Shown piece after piece: positions 12,201 to 24,200 of a stretch of DNA of 64,000 nucleotides. Each line of letters opens with the position of its first letter. Within the stretch, counting starts at the first letter, position 1. Under the pieces are notes generated by a model. That model was given only the letters and a program-made list of their open reading frames with translations, did no database searches and was not told the origin of the DNA. A program made the position numbers and the translations under genes. Source of the stretch: Acanthaster planci (taxonomy: Eukaryota; Echinodermata; Asteroidea; Valvatida; Acanthasteridae); NCBI RefSeq assembly GCF_001949145.1, contig NW_019091471.1, positions 803,905 to 867,904 of the forward strand, written 5' to 3'.

Positions 12201-15200
12201 CACAGGAAGAGGAATATTATTCAATTATTCATCTTTGCTTGACAATGAGCTGCCCAATTTATACTGCTTCCCATAGTTTGAACTTTGACTAGAAAACAGG
12301 TAAGGCAATTTACATGTTGGAATATGACGGAAGATTAACATCCAAATAAAACACTACATAGATGAAGCTGACATCCTTAACAATGTCATATTCTTGGCAG
12401 GAAGTGAGTGGGGGGGGCATCAAAGAAGATGATGAGATAAAGAACTAAGGCAGCTTCCTCACAGTTATTTTAAAGGCAAAAAGCATTTGAACGCATCCAA
12501 TTTCAGCATACTTTGAATGTGCAGCTGGTGATGCTGAGGTGACCGGTGGCAAGTCTAGACAGATGTACGGCTCTTCTGGTAGTTGGCGGGACTGCTTGAA
12601 GCAGTCCACCAGCCACTGGGCACTCACAACATGGGGTCTGCACCAATGAAAGGCATTCAAAACATCACGATTCAGAAACTGTACCGTGTTGGATTTGATG
12701 ACTGAAACTTACTAAACTACATGCAAATTGTCATTTCATTTCATTTTCCCAAAAAAATTTGAGAAAAAATTCTGAGAGGTCTTTACTGAGGAAAACGTCA
12801 AAGAACATACTTATTCTGCATTACCCGTCCTATGAGGAAAAAAATCATGACGTCCTCTCATATTTAAGTTGATCAAATTTACATATGCGAATGGTGATAA
12901 GGGACTGACCACTGTTAAAAAATTCACAAGGACCAGCACAAGGCTTACCGATAGTCATAGCATTTGGTTTCACCTATATACCTTTTCCTTGGTTTTGTGA
13001 TTTCACTCAAGATTTCTTCAAACAAAAGTACCTGCAACAGTGAGTGAAAACGATTTCTCGGGTGTCAATACTGGATACTATGGGTCAAAACTTTTTACCC
13101 CTGACCCCTAACCTGAGAGTTGACTGTGTCATCATGGTGACATGTTCTTGTACTCTTTCCCCCATAACAACATGAGACACACTCTTGTTGATCTGGTTGA
13201 AGCGGGTAGCACCCCCAGAGTTGATGATCCTCCGCAGTTTCTCGAGACGGCCCCCCGAGAAACCACTAAGAAATACCTGTAATGAAAAGCAAGTTACTAC
13301 TGGCTAAAACTGCAATGTCAAATCAGCCAACTAAATACTGTGGAACAAAAATTGAAAAAACAAAAACAAAAAACACGTAACTCGGATGGGCATCTTGATG
13401 AAAATGAACATTTATGTGGGTACAACTGTTACAAGTTCCTGCAAATTTAGATGGAGTAATATTCTTTTCTGGGATGTTAATGTGTAAGTGCCTCTGGCAA
13501 CTTGCAACTCATTGTTAGGATCGTTCACAATTTACACGATGCTTCATATTTATTTCATCTGCATATCTCGGTTAAATACAGTATGAATGCAGTCACGCAA
13601 CTCTTTATATCTCTTTATTTCAAATGGTTTAATTCCACAAGATGCAGGCAATATAGACATTCAATGAACATGGAAGGCCTCAATAGGTTAAAAAGGTAAC
13701 AAGTCAGCTGTTCATGGTTCTGAAGCAACACACCTTGCAACCATCCAGGAACAAGCCCGCATCTGCCAAATTCAAGTCCAACTCGTCCAACTCTCCCATA
13801 GTGGTGCGCTGCTCGGCCCTCGAGACATTGGCTTCAGTCATGGCCGTGTCGTCAACAGCAGAGGTCATGCTGACATGGCTGATTGTACTGAAATTACCCA
13901 CAGACATTCCACCTAAACAGCGCGAAACAAAGCATTCCGATGCATTAAGCCAAAGCTTCCTTGCCTGTTCCCAAATCTGGAGACATTTATTGGAAAGAGC
14001 TACTCCTACAGAACTTAGAATTTGAATTTCTTCTGATTACAGCAAGAAAGTCTAAATAAAACATTAATACAGACTGTCATTTTCTCTAGACAAAAATAAA
14101 CTGATAAAAGAATTACGATGTCCAACTTGGTAACTTTGCTAACTACATGTATCTGCTGTTTAAGGTGAAGAGAATAATCAACGGTTTCACGCATACAAGG
14201 AAACATTCCAACAATCCCAGAGCCATTTGATTTCTCTTGATTTTTCTTAATATGATTCTTTATTCTTCAGGGGTGTCAGTAAAGCATTAAAAAAATAGCT
14301 GAAGCTGCAAGCATTTATCTATACAGTGTGGGTCCAGGGTGTGCTTCACGGCTGCTGGGAAAATTTGAAATGTCCTTGCTCCATAGTTCATTTTATAGCC
14401 TTCCGGTGCAACCACGATATTTCAATAATAACTTCTATTCTTTCAATTTCGCTAAAACTTCCTAAAGGCTAAAATGAACTGGTAACAGGTATACCAAAAT
14501 TGTAAAAAAAGAGGGTTATAGTGCGAGTTGGCCCTTTTCCAACCCGCAAACTTCATGTTGTCTGCCTGTTGCAAACCTTACAGGCAGCAAAACAGGTTGT
14601 TTCAAATCATAATGTCAAAACCCATGAACCCTGTTAACTCTAACTGTCCAAGGGTTGATGGACCTAACCTTCCCCATTCACACTAAGTTAAACACCCATA
14701 TGGGACTTTGTGCACAGAGGCTTTGAATTTATTTTTTCAGAGGTGTGCCAAACCCACTGTAAAAGCAAACTGTCTGGGCCTACCAGACCTATCCCCACAG
14801 AAGTAAACACTTTACTACTGTTCAATTCTGTGTGATCGGGGAAGGTTAGGGTTAATGGGTCTGTGGTGTATTCCATCCACTTCCATTTCCATGGATTTTT
14901 AACTTGAGAATCAGTATTGTCAATGTTTGTATCCAACTTGGCAGGGAGCTTCTTTGCACAATTATTGTAATTTTTGGATTATAAGCCGCGGCTACGTTGA
15001 TTCTCACACTGAAAAATGTCTCTGTGGCTTATATGCCAGGTGGCTTATATGGCAAACTCTGAAGGATAAATTCAGTCACAAAAGCCACAGCCGGGCCGTG
15101 CGCATCGTACCACATGCAGGTGGCGGAGCCGTGTTTTTGTTGGTTGCCGCTTACATCTGAAAACTCGAAGCTTGGAGAATAAATAAAAATTCACGTTGTC

Positions 15201-18200
15201 CAGATTTGAGTTATTTACAGGTTTCTCAGAATCATGGAGTCACAAAACATACACTACATGTGTACGTAATTTACTTTACTTGCTCTGCTGTAACATTTTT
15301 TTAGTGATTATTTTCCTGCTTTATTATTTTCATGGTGTGTTTTTTGCAGGCCATCATTTTACAATTTTTAAAAATAAAATCAACCACTTCAGTGGTGCAT
15401 CTTTGTATGGCAAATTGTTCATGTCGATTGTGTTCATGCCACAGAATTTTTTTTTTTTCCAATTGGGTTTTCTGATGACAACACTTTCTGGTTCAAATGG
15501 TTATTGAAAAGAGTCAGCACTTGGACTCTCCATGAATGGATCTGTGCCAGCAGTCAGACTAGCTTGAAAACAGGGTTTGTTGCGATCGAGGAGGTGTGTG
15601 CAATGCAACACAAGTGGTTCCAATGTGATGACTTGAACCAAGTTCTCATGGTGGATTTTTCATTTTTGAAGCGATTTTGCAGTGTTTTTTGATCAGCGTC
15701 ACAAAAACCTAAACCTCAAGGTAACTTGATGTAGTGTTCTGGACAGCTAAAGAGGTTTTTTTTATATAAAAACGTATTCTTTTGGCAAGAAATAACCTAC
15801 GAGATAAAAACGATTTTTCGACTGAACTGACTTTAAGTTACTAACATTTTACTGTACGTCCCCGACCACATAACTCTTGCTGACCACTGGAAAAAAGGTC
15901 AGGAGCTGATGCATGGCCCATGCATGACAACCATCCAGCCCGCAAAAAGTATCAAATTTCAGGACTTAAATTCACTTTTTATGGTGACATTTGTTTGCAT
16001 TTTACTTACTTTTATTATTTTACTACACGTATAGTGGAATCATCGACGTACTGTATGTGCTACATTGGCACTTCGGCACGCAGCACAATGACCTTTGTGG
16101 TTGGATCGTCAGCCCTGCCGTGCGGCTTATACGCCGGTGTGGCACATAGGCAGACCTTGAATCTTAATTTGCTGATTTTTGCGTGCAGTGGATTAATTAA
16201 ACACTAGGTAGCTTGTATTCCCAAAAATATGGTATGCACTTTTGTTGCACTGAAGCGGATAAATATATCCAAAAATTGTTTGAAATCTCATATGAAACAA
16301 TGCACATAAAGCATGCAAAAGCACTTGATAATGCATGACACATGGACTTTGCCCCATGTGCCAGTTGTCACAAAGCCCTGTACAGGCAAAAGTGAAAATT
16401 TACTAGCCTTATTTCAAGCCGCAAATTTACAGAGAGATGTGCCCTACTGCAAATTATAGTGGACATTTTTAGCCATTACCTGTGTAGAACAGCTGTAAAG
16501 AGTCCCATGGACACATACATGATACTTATATTTCATGTACAGCCAATCACAGCACAATGACCGCATAGTTCCCACGGGGCTGTTTTAATATATACATATG
16601 CATACACACAAGGTTTACGCCCGCACACCGTCGCTGTATGCACGTATGTACATGTACAGTAGATTCTATCGCAGCACTGCAACTGTGTTTCTGCATGCAG
16701 TTGGAGTTGAAGAAGAGGATGAATAAGACAAAAAATCAGAAAAAATCTGCACTTGCGCAAGGAACAAGGAACTCTGGCCTGTCAGAGGAAAAAAGCGGAA
16801 AATGTAACTTGGCATACTGAACAAAAAAACAAGTCTGCTACAAACTGGAGATTTCACATCCCGATTCGTGTCAGAAAACACTTTTTCCTGAAATCTGGCT
16901 CCCTGAGAACATTTAGAAGTACAGTTGACTCTTGTTATTACGAAATCTGTGGAACTAGTGAAAATGTTGATGGTATCCAAAATTTGCTGTATGCCGAAGT
17001 GCAGTGCAATGGCTTCCGGTCTCAGGTTCATCACATGTATGATGCACAGATCAACTGCATATGCAGTTGAATCTTGTTAACCCCTTCATGGCGAGACACT
17101 TTTCAGCTATTATTCTGGGCCCACGCTCGAGTGAACGCAGTGAAAGAAGGCAGACCCTGGCTCTTGTGCATATGGTAATTGGTCTTTGTGTGTAGCCCAG
17201 AAATGAAAAGATCATAATCACCAGCTTCACAATAGTCTTCACTTTGAAAAGAGGCAACGGGAACTTGGAAGCTTGAGTAGAGCCGCATGCCACCGAACAA
17301 TCAGCCTTTTCACCGTGTAATTCAAGCGTGCAGAGCACGCTGGGCCACAAACCGAGAATTTGCGGTTTGGCAGGTGGCCTTAGTGGTCAAGCGAGGCTGG
17401 AATTCTTCGAGTCGGCTTTCGGAAAGAATTTCCCATCGAGAAAGGGTTAATAAGAGCACTGCTAATCAAAGATTCTGCTTATAACAAGGACATTTTTAAG
17501 TCCCAATATATTGAAAACAAAGGATTGCAATCCTTTGCTTTTCATTGTTTTTATTCCTGACAATACAAGGTTTCTGTCCTAACAAGGTAATTTGCTAACT
17601 CTCAAGGACCTCTTATTAACGAGGTTCGACTGTACATCCATGTACATGTGCTGTAATGTATGATGCTCAAAATTTTTTAAGAATGCTCTCTATGGTATGA
17701 TTCATGAAATAAAGTGTTAATTTTTAATAATAAACCTGTATGTTATCGGAAAAAAAATTAAAGGTGCATGAGTTACATGACATAAATACACTAAGAGGAT
17801 GATTGCAATGTGTGGCTGAAGACAAAGTCAACGTAACAACAGCAAAAATGCCAAGACGGATGATCAACTGGTAACTTGGGAAGTAATCTTTCCAACAAAA
17901 ATTGTGGTGAAAAATATTTCATCATCCATTTTGAAATGTTCAATGTGTTACTCGGTTTCTTTTGGCACATGGCGGTGTTGGAAATTTCAAATACTATGGA
18001 AAAACACACATGCATTGATCTTTTTATTGTACTTACTACTTAGGTTTGCACAGTTACGTCTAACGAAAATACGTCAAATATGGGCACAAGCTTAATTGGC
18101 AGGCATGCCTGTTCTCTTACGCAAAATCCTTTCCAATATAAATAAATCAGTGTTCTGGCAATGAGTTCCTTGCAGGTTTGCAACTTTGGGATTTACCATT

Positions 18201-21200
18201 TCTGAGCTTGGGGTTGGGTGAATTCACTTTTTCTGTCAATCAGACTAATTGAACTTTTTAGTTTCATTACATTTTAAAATTTTTTTCATGGGATGGGGTT
18301 TCAACTTTGGAGATTTCTCTTAATTTTGGTCTTCCTTTTTATTAGTCACCTGAAGGCTGAATGGCTTCATTTTTTTCAGAAGTTTAAGTCTGGCAAAGGC
18401 CCTCTGTAAAATCAATCATTGTTTCTTTACATAATTTCCCTTTGGTGACATGCAAGTACCGCAGATGAGAGTCAACTCGAAACGTCTTCTTGTTTACAAA
18501 TTACCAGAGGTCAAAAAGAGACAAATCCCAACTTTTGCAAGAAATTGCTCTACAACCAAGTAGTTCACTTTGCATGAGTTTAAAATTACAATGTACCTTT
18601 GATAATACACGTAGGTTACTATTTTCATTCTATTTATTTTAAACGGGGCTTATATCTACCTTCCAAAGGCCGGGGGGAGTGCAATACTAGACTACAGTGA
18701 ATCAAAAGCATTGCACAGGCCCTGACCTACGCAAAGCAGACAGTGAAACAATGCACAGCAGGATCTTTTACCTAAGTGTTGTATCATGGTCTCTCGCAAG
18801 AGAGACCTTACAAAACAAGAAGCAAAAGACCCTGAAAATCATCACTTCTATGAAACTAATGCCAAAGTGTCGTGCAATTTAAATGGCCCTATGAACAAAC
18901 AGAAAGTGTTGAAATTTGGCTTTCAGTTCAGTACGCAATAAACTAGAACGGCAAAGCTGCCATGGCTCGCTGCTTGTTATGAATTTGGATTTCTTTCCAG
19001 TAATAACAGAAGAAAAAGAGCCCTGCAAGTTATACAAAATGGTTACTAAATTAAACAAGAAAATACTAACCAAGCTTCATCAACAGTTTTAAAAGATTGG
19101 TTGACATACGACTGCAATACAGATGTACAAGACATTTTATCGACCTTAGCAATAAAATTTATTGAACTTTAGGAGAGAAAAACCTAATTAGTGCTGGGTG
19201 CAGACTGTGTGTTGAAAGGTGCCCGTTGTTTAAAAGTAAATCAACAAGGACCACCAACAAGCTTAAGGGAGATGCAGGTACAAAGGCTTTACAGTTCTTT
19301 ACAGGAGAGAGGAATGCCTACAGACTGTGGGTCCAGTACAGTCAGACTAGACCTGGATGATTATATAAGCAGTGCATTTGTGAGTTTAATGGATGGTGCA
19401 TAATTAAAATTTCTCTTAAGTACAGTTCTGCACTTTGTATCCAACCCATCATCCTATCCTCTACAATTCTCCCCCAATCAGCCATATCCCATCATTCCAT
19501 ATCTACCATGTCTACTTTGACTCCAACCCCACATTCACCTTATCTTTCCATCCATATCCTACTCTGCCCCCTCATCCTATCAATTTCCTATTTCACCCCT
19601 CCCATCATCCTATCCATCTCCTATTCTGCCCCCCTCCCCATCATCATATCCATTTACTACTCCACCCCTCCCCATCATTCGCTTCACTTCTTATTCTGGC
19701 TGTCCCATCATCCCACTAATCCAGCCCAACCATTACGCCAACCTTATCCAGCATTTCATCCACTTTCTACATACAGGTACCTTGTCTTCATGATCCTTCT
19801 CCTACAGGTACAAGTACCCCTCCCCCAACAAACATCCTAATCTGTCACTTGGAGTCCCTCCCATCCCTTTCATTTTTCCCACATACTGTACATGTACATT
19901 TGTATGTGTCTAAACACTGTCTATACATACATGTACATACATACATACATGTACATACACACATACATACATGTACATTACAGGAGTGCTCAGTACATAT
20001 GTATTGTATGTGCTACAGGGTAAGTACATAATACAACTCACAACATTAACATTCAACTCCTACAATTTTTTCATTAAATTCATAAGTTTGTAAGTATTAT
20101 GCCATATGAGACTATTTAAATACTGATGGAATTCCAAGAAGAACCAAACAAGTACTTAATGGCACAGTTTAACACTTATGGACGTGCAAAGAAAAACTTC
20201 AACATTTGAGGACAGCCAGACAGAAGACGGAAATCGGTATTACATAGGCTTGCACTTGCTTTGCAGCTTGCCAAAAACCAAATTCTACTGTCAAGAAAAA
20301 GTTGACCTTTATTGTTGCAAGTGAATTCACTGTATAGATCTATGATTATTCTGTTTTCATTTCTGGCTGAATCTGTATGACAGTTCGAGAGAGGTGAGCC
20401 GAGTACGATTCTCTCTGCTAGAGTAATCCACTACTGTCGGCAATTTTCCCCCATCTTTGAAACTGCTTAAAAAGCTGGTCTACAATCAACCACTGTTTAG
20501 ACCACAAGCTTTCCGCATTCCGCAACACCTTTTCGGGGGCACCATCAGCAAGAGGTTGGGACCACTTTGCAAAGGCCGGGGGGAGTGCAATACTCGCACT
20601 GACTAGACACAGCACTGCACTCTCTCTAACCTATGCACAATGATCAAAAGTTCAACTCCTGCAATGTACCATGAAGTGTAGAATGCCATCTGAATACTCA
20701 ACAGGTCAGTCATGCCAGAATATGCCACTTGTCAGTGACCTTCCCCTTCTAAGTTGAATTTGAACCAAGTAAAAAACAAGTAAAAGCTACCAAGTACCAA
20801 TACACTCTGCACAATGATTCACAATGGCACAAAGCTCTTCACAGCTGCTGGCTCAAGTCCAAGCTTGCCCTGATTCACAAGATAGTGTATTTGGTCTTCA
20901 AATCTGTTATCCAGATCACCAAATACCCTACACATTAAAAGTTGGTCAAAATTACAAGAAGGCCTCAAACAGTTCTGCCCAACTCTGAAATGTGACTGAA
21001 ATGAAATTATGGTATAATTGCAGTGTGACACTGTTAGCTAAACAAAATGCCCTGTACATGAAAGGCCTTACTCACCACTGAGTCTTGGATTGGATCCTGC
21101 CCTATTTGGGGTAGACGTAGAGTGGGCATCGGGCGTAACTTGATACAGGTTCTCGTCTTGGCAATACCCTTTATCAATACTGTCAAAGAACCACTGTAGT

Positions 21201-24200
21201 CAAAGAAAGAATACAAGTGGCAGGGAAAACATCACATAAGGACAAAATTGACCCCCAAATAATTTTGCACTTAAACCAAACCAAATCAAACAAAATAGAA
21301 CACAACACAAATCACAACACCAAACAAAACACATACCCTTGAAGTAATGCAGTGGATTTTCCATTTCTTTGCAAACTCGTATTTCGGACCTGCAACATAT
21401 GAAAATGAATAAGGGTAACAGTTTTACAATCCTGAGACAAATCTAAATTCACCCCCTCCCCTTAAAGTTCCAGTATGGTGGCCACACATACACTATTCTG
21501 ACCTATAGTTCTACTCACCTCTAGGACTGTTAACAATAAGATGAGTGCATTCGTTAAATTTCATCTCCCCGCTGTATTGACCCCCTGGAACAAACAAGAC
21601 CATTGCCAAGTTTATAAACACAAGTGAGATGACCAACAGAAATCCAGATTTACCCCTTCCAACTTTTTGCAAATGGGATATCAAGTGGGAGAGGGCCAGA
21701 AAAAAAGATTGCCTCACTAAATTGTTACTACATGTATTAGTCTCAACACACTTGGTCCTTTCAAGTGATATTTCAGTTATCATGAAACCAAAAAGACCAA
21801 GTGCCGAAGTCCCGTTTCAAATCTGAACCAATGAAAATTCAATAACTGCAGGTAACTGCCAGAGGGAGAAACCGAAAAGTAGTGGTTTTGTTCTACATTT
21901 GCCATTAACCAGTGGAGGTAATCAGCAACACACCGTCTCTTTAATATTCTCACCATTTTCATCAGTCAATATGCGTATATCCCTCCTCTCGTCACTCTCT
22001 AGGCCGGTAACACAGATCACACACCCCCTGAACACTGGACAGCCGAACTTAATCCTAAAGTTCTTATCGGTAGCACACAGGTAACTGGAACAAGCAAACC
22101 ACAGAGATCATGAATATGGTGTTTGTGTACGAGGTAGATTAAAAGCAGTTCTTAGCCTGTTACACAACCTTAGAATTAGGCGAGTCATTATTTACCCCAT
22201 TTTGATTGAACTCCTTCGATTCCACAACCTGAGCACTTACTTTAAAAGGACCATGAAGAACACTTACAAACTTTGGTTGTCTGTAAACATTTAGTATTCG
22301 GTGCTTTTCCAGCTCACTACTTCAACCAATACTCTGGTAAGTTTTTAACCCTTAGCCTTTTCACCCATCTCTCTCCCCCCCCCCAAGCAATGAATCTAGT
22401 TAACAGAAGCAAAACCACTACGGTGTGCTCTTTGAACCCGCACTTGCAAACAACTGCAAAACTAAGACTAATATTCTGGCTTGAAAGTTCCATACACACC
22501 AACACAAACAAGATTTTGGTGTGGGAAGACGTTAAGCAATTTAATGGTCATCTCTGATCTAAAAATGATACAGGTGCACCTGTCTTTTCCCCTCTCCCAG
22601 CAGGTGTAAACCCATTCTGGCAGCATGACTGGCGTGTTAAGACTAGCAGCAACCTGCAAAAAAATCCATATCAAACTAAATAATCCACACATCCTTTTGT
22701 CTTATTCCATAATGAAAGAAAAAAAACACCTTTAACTTCGCCATCCTGTTCCACAATGCGGTGCAAAATTCTTCCGGCAAACATCACTGCACCAGTGGCT
22801 ATTCCATGAGTTTACCCAAAATAATAACTATTCATTCTCCTTATATTTGTGGGATTTCTGTATTTGAATTTCCATGACAAATAAGGCTAATACATACCAC
22901 CTTCATTTGCCACATATCACCAAAATATCTTTTTAAAGTGCCACAGCCTCCAATGCGTGAAAATTCATGAGATGCGTGACAGCTATTAAAAGATGCACTG
23001 ACTTTTTTCCCATGTTCTCAACTCAGCTTTAGCAAGAAGTGCAAGACGGAGAGATCACACGCGCATAACTTACATGGTATTTCTTAGAGCCCACCTCTCC
23101 AGCAATAAGGTGTGACACAGTGTCTGTGAAATTCTTCGATACTGTTCCACCCATCCACTGCACCAATCTATGTATCTTATCCTGCTCGAACAGAAAAGGG
23201 GAGAAAAAGAGGCCATAACAGTTGGTAAGAGTAACCTTTAAAATAAGCTCAACCCCGAGGGGTGACTTGTATCAGACAGGGGCCTGATTGTCAAGGGCTA
23301 CATGGTGGTATAGTAAGGCCCAAACACCTAAGATTTCCAGCAAAGGGTCAAAGGCTACTTTCTCCCTGAAGAGGCACCAATATTAGAGAACCCCCATCTA
23401 GATTTCTAGACGACACCAAGCACACAATCATCACGGCCAATGTGATAACACTAAAGACCACAGCAGGGACCAGTGCCCTTTGAGATAAAGTCAAAGAAAC
23501 CTAAGTACCCAAGTAAGTAACAGGCATACCACAAATGAACAGAGTCTGTTTATGTGCACAATTTACTGTATGGCGTTGGGATTTGCAAAGATGAGGAAGG
23601 TTGCTATTTACTGACTAGTCAGTTAAGACTGAAAATCTTTGCCATGACATACCCGCTCAGTTTTCTCTATGCTGGAGCAGCTAACAGTGACATGGAGCAT
23701 GCTGATACTATAGATTGGGTGGTTCACCTTTGGCACCGCTATTTCCTTCTGGAGACAGGACAACACACACAGAGGGCCTGCAATTCTGATAACAGCACAG
23801 GGGGGGTGAACTCAGATAAGCACAAGACACAAAGTACATGTGCTTGGTATCAGGACTATAATGGACATGAGAAATAGTTTGAAACATCTGGGACTTCCAC
23901 TCTGCAACATAAATACCAGTTTAAAGGTCATTTCCCACAGGCCCCTCACAAGAAGCCAGCATGCAATGGGATAAACAAAAAAGAGCCATATTATCTTGCA
24001 TCTAACACTCACCATAAGCATGTGAGCTTCAATTGTGTTAGAGTGTGAAACAACCCTTTTAATGACAGTGAATCCAACCAGTTCCTTCAATACAACAGCT
24101 ACACAAGCTTTCACACAGGAAGCAAACTTTGATAGCCCACCTGCAACCCAACTCCACTAGATGGTTGAATGCTTCTCCTTCAAACGGGTCACACACATAC

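Larger units (their letters stand above)
13913..21075. other. TOPBP1 intron 9 (7.2 kb), transposon-filled
   Basis: Holds the element at 14966-16233, the pogo-like element with its nested insertion (16922-17632), the paired repeat at 18661 and 20571, the minisatellite and the ACAT microsatellite. No exon of another gene recognised on either strand. Confidence 0.8.

Noticed and set aside
15196-15507. 103-codon plus-strand frame that looks like a membrane protein (Phe/Leu-rich)
   Set aside because: Lies inside the 14966-16233 element in T-rich DNA. The hydrophobic bias follows from base composition.
19435-19840. Two plus-strand frames of about 100 codons, rich in Pro/His/Ser
   Set aside because: Both are generated by the pyrimidine-rich minisatellite and resemble no protein.
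24013-24084. Possible TOPBP1 exon (ELVGFTVIKRVVSHSNT...) between exons 2 and 3
   Set aside because: It has AG/GT ends but needs a frameshift and an intron of about 56 bases. The exon at 23653-23785 fits phase and homology exactly.
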